A stretch of DNA of 21,748 bases, taken from the NCBI GenBank assembly GCA_040007095.1, contig JBDTVS010000092.1, forward strand, positions 1 to 21,748. The letters run 5' to 3'. This document shows, in pieces, positions 21,411 through 21,748 of this stretch (its first letter is position 1; each line of letters opens with the position of its first letter). Position numbers and translations under genes: made by a program. This stretch comes from JBDTVS01 sp040007095. Its GTDB lineage: Bacteria; Acidobacteriota; Vicinamibacteria; Vicinamibacterales; CAVVIG01. The notes under the pieces were generated by a model. The model had not been told where the DNA came from, did not search any database, and saw only the letters and a program-made list of their open reading frames with translations.

Positions 21411-21748
21411 ATGACGTCTTCTCACTGCTTCTTCCTCGAAGACGGCATCGAGCACGGCAACGAGTTTGTCCACAACCTGGCGATCCAGACCAGGTGTCAT
21501 ACGTCCAAGCCCTGTGTCCCGACCAACCTCGCCGCGGCCGGAGAGAGCGCAACCTGCGCGGATCGCCAGGCCGTCAGAGCGAATGGCCAGCAGTCCAAGG
21601 ACGTCCTGCTGCCCTCGGACAACACGGTGTCGAGTTTCTGGATCACCAATCCGGACAACACGTACCGGGACAACGTGGCCGCGGGTTCCGACGCGAACGG
21701 CTTCTGGATGTCATTGCCGGAGCACCCGAACGGTAAATTCGAAGGCTC
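21411..21748 (+). CDS. CEMIP/G8-type right-handed beta-helix protein fragment (3' partial, probably 5'-truncated)
   Basis: The frame through 21423 is open to the window end. It reads HCFFLEDGIEHGNEFVHNLA, then RCHTSKPCVPTNLAAAGESA, KDVLLPSDNTVSSFWITNPD, NTYRDNVAAGSDANGFWMSL and PEHPNGKFEG. The order (FLEDGIE, VSxFWxxNPxN, AAGSxxxGFW) matches the beta-helix core of CEMIP/TMEM2 hyaluronidase-like and bacterial G8-domain proteins, which are secreted or surface proteins acting on or binding polysaccharide. This segment is internal in those proteins, so more than half of the protein should precede it, yet the preceding bases belong to the propeller gene on the other strand. An in-frame ATG at 21411 (MTSSHCFF) has no Shine-Dalgarno and no signal peptide. 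It is either a rearranged gene remnant or an assembly join. Confidence 0.7.
   Translation, partial: MTSSHCFFLEDGIEHGNEFVHNLAIQTRCHTSKPCVPTNLAAAGESATCADRQAVRANGQQSKDVLLPSDNTVSSFWITNPDNTYRDNVAAGSDANGFWMSLPEHPNGKFEG

Noticed and set aside
20657..21736. Long open frame (359 codons) on the plus strand
   Set aside because: Antisense to the propeller and out of frame with the CEMIP-like fragment; no recognisable protein features.

Overview
GC-rich bacterial chromosomal DNA, most likely from an Acidobacteriota genome, probably of the Vicinamibacteria type. That assignment is an inference from gene content: several paralogues of a large secreted two-cysteine protein family, DUF6152 proteins, a dihaem cytochrome of the reaction-centre cytochrome type, PEGA and TonB envelope proteins, a PD40/TolB-like propeller of the kind often attached to Ser/Thr kinases, and a CEMIP-like beta-helix. 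No rRNA, tRNA, CRISPR array, transposase or phage gene was seen.

Layout. (1) 1-5859, plus strand: a phosphorelay block with a 5'-truncated hybrid kinase, a DivK-like single receiver, a second hybrid kinase, and a response regulator whose HD-GYP-like output has lost its catalytic residues. Six receiver domains lie in under 6 kb. (2) 6056-6811, minus: an exported triple-BON protein. (3) 7198-9540, plus: a three-gene operon of two secreted two-Cys paralogues and a DUF6152 protein, closed by a good terminator. (4) 9786-10925, minus: a dihaem cytochrome c. (5) 11217-14506, minus: a PEGA / TPR-TonB / ExeA-type ATPase operon, bounded downstream by a 168-bp palindromic repeat. (6) 14860-19540, plus: a second secreted cluster. 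It holds a two-Cys domain fused to a degenerate metallo-beta-lactamase fold, a second DUF6152 protein, and two more two-Cys paralogues, one with a broken tail. (7) 19674-21421, minus: a TolB-like propeller gene split by a one-base frameshift and lacking its N-terminal module. (8) 21411-21748, plus: a fragment of a CEMIP/G8-type beta-helix protein that begins abruptly where the propeller homology ends.

How the parts may fit. Blocks 3 and 6 repeat one theme, two-Cys secreted proteins next to DUF6152. Both DUF6152 proteins are predicted to have a mature N-terminus of His-His plus an internal Asn-Pro-His, which could form a copper 'histidine brace'. With the intervening cytochrome and TonB/PEGA operon, this is the best candidate for an undescribed envelope system. 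The functional link rests on proximity alone.

Caveats. The right-hand part (about 17.2-21.4 kb) has several apparent frameshifts and one abrupt homology junction. These are either real gene decay and rearrangement or assembly errors; the sequence alone cannot decide.
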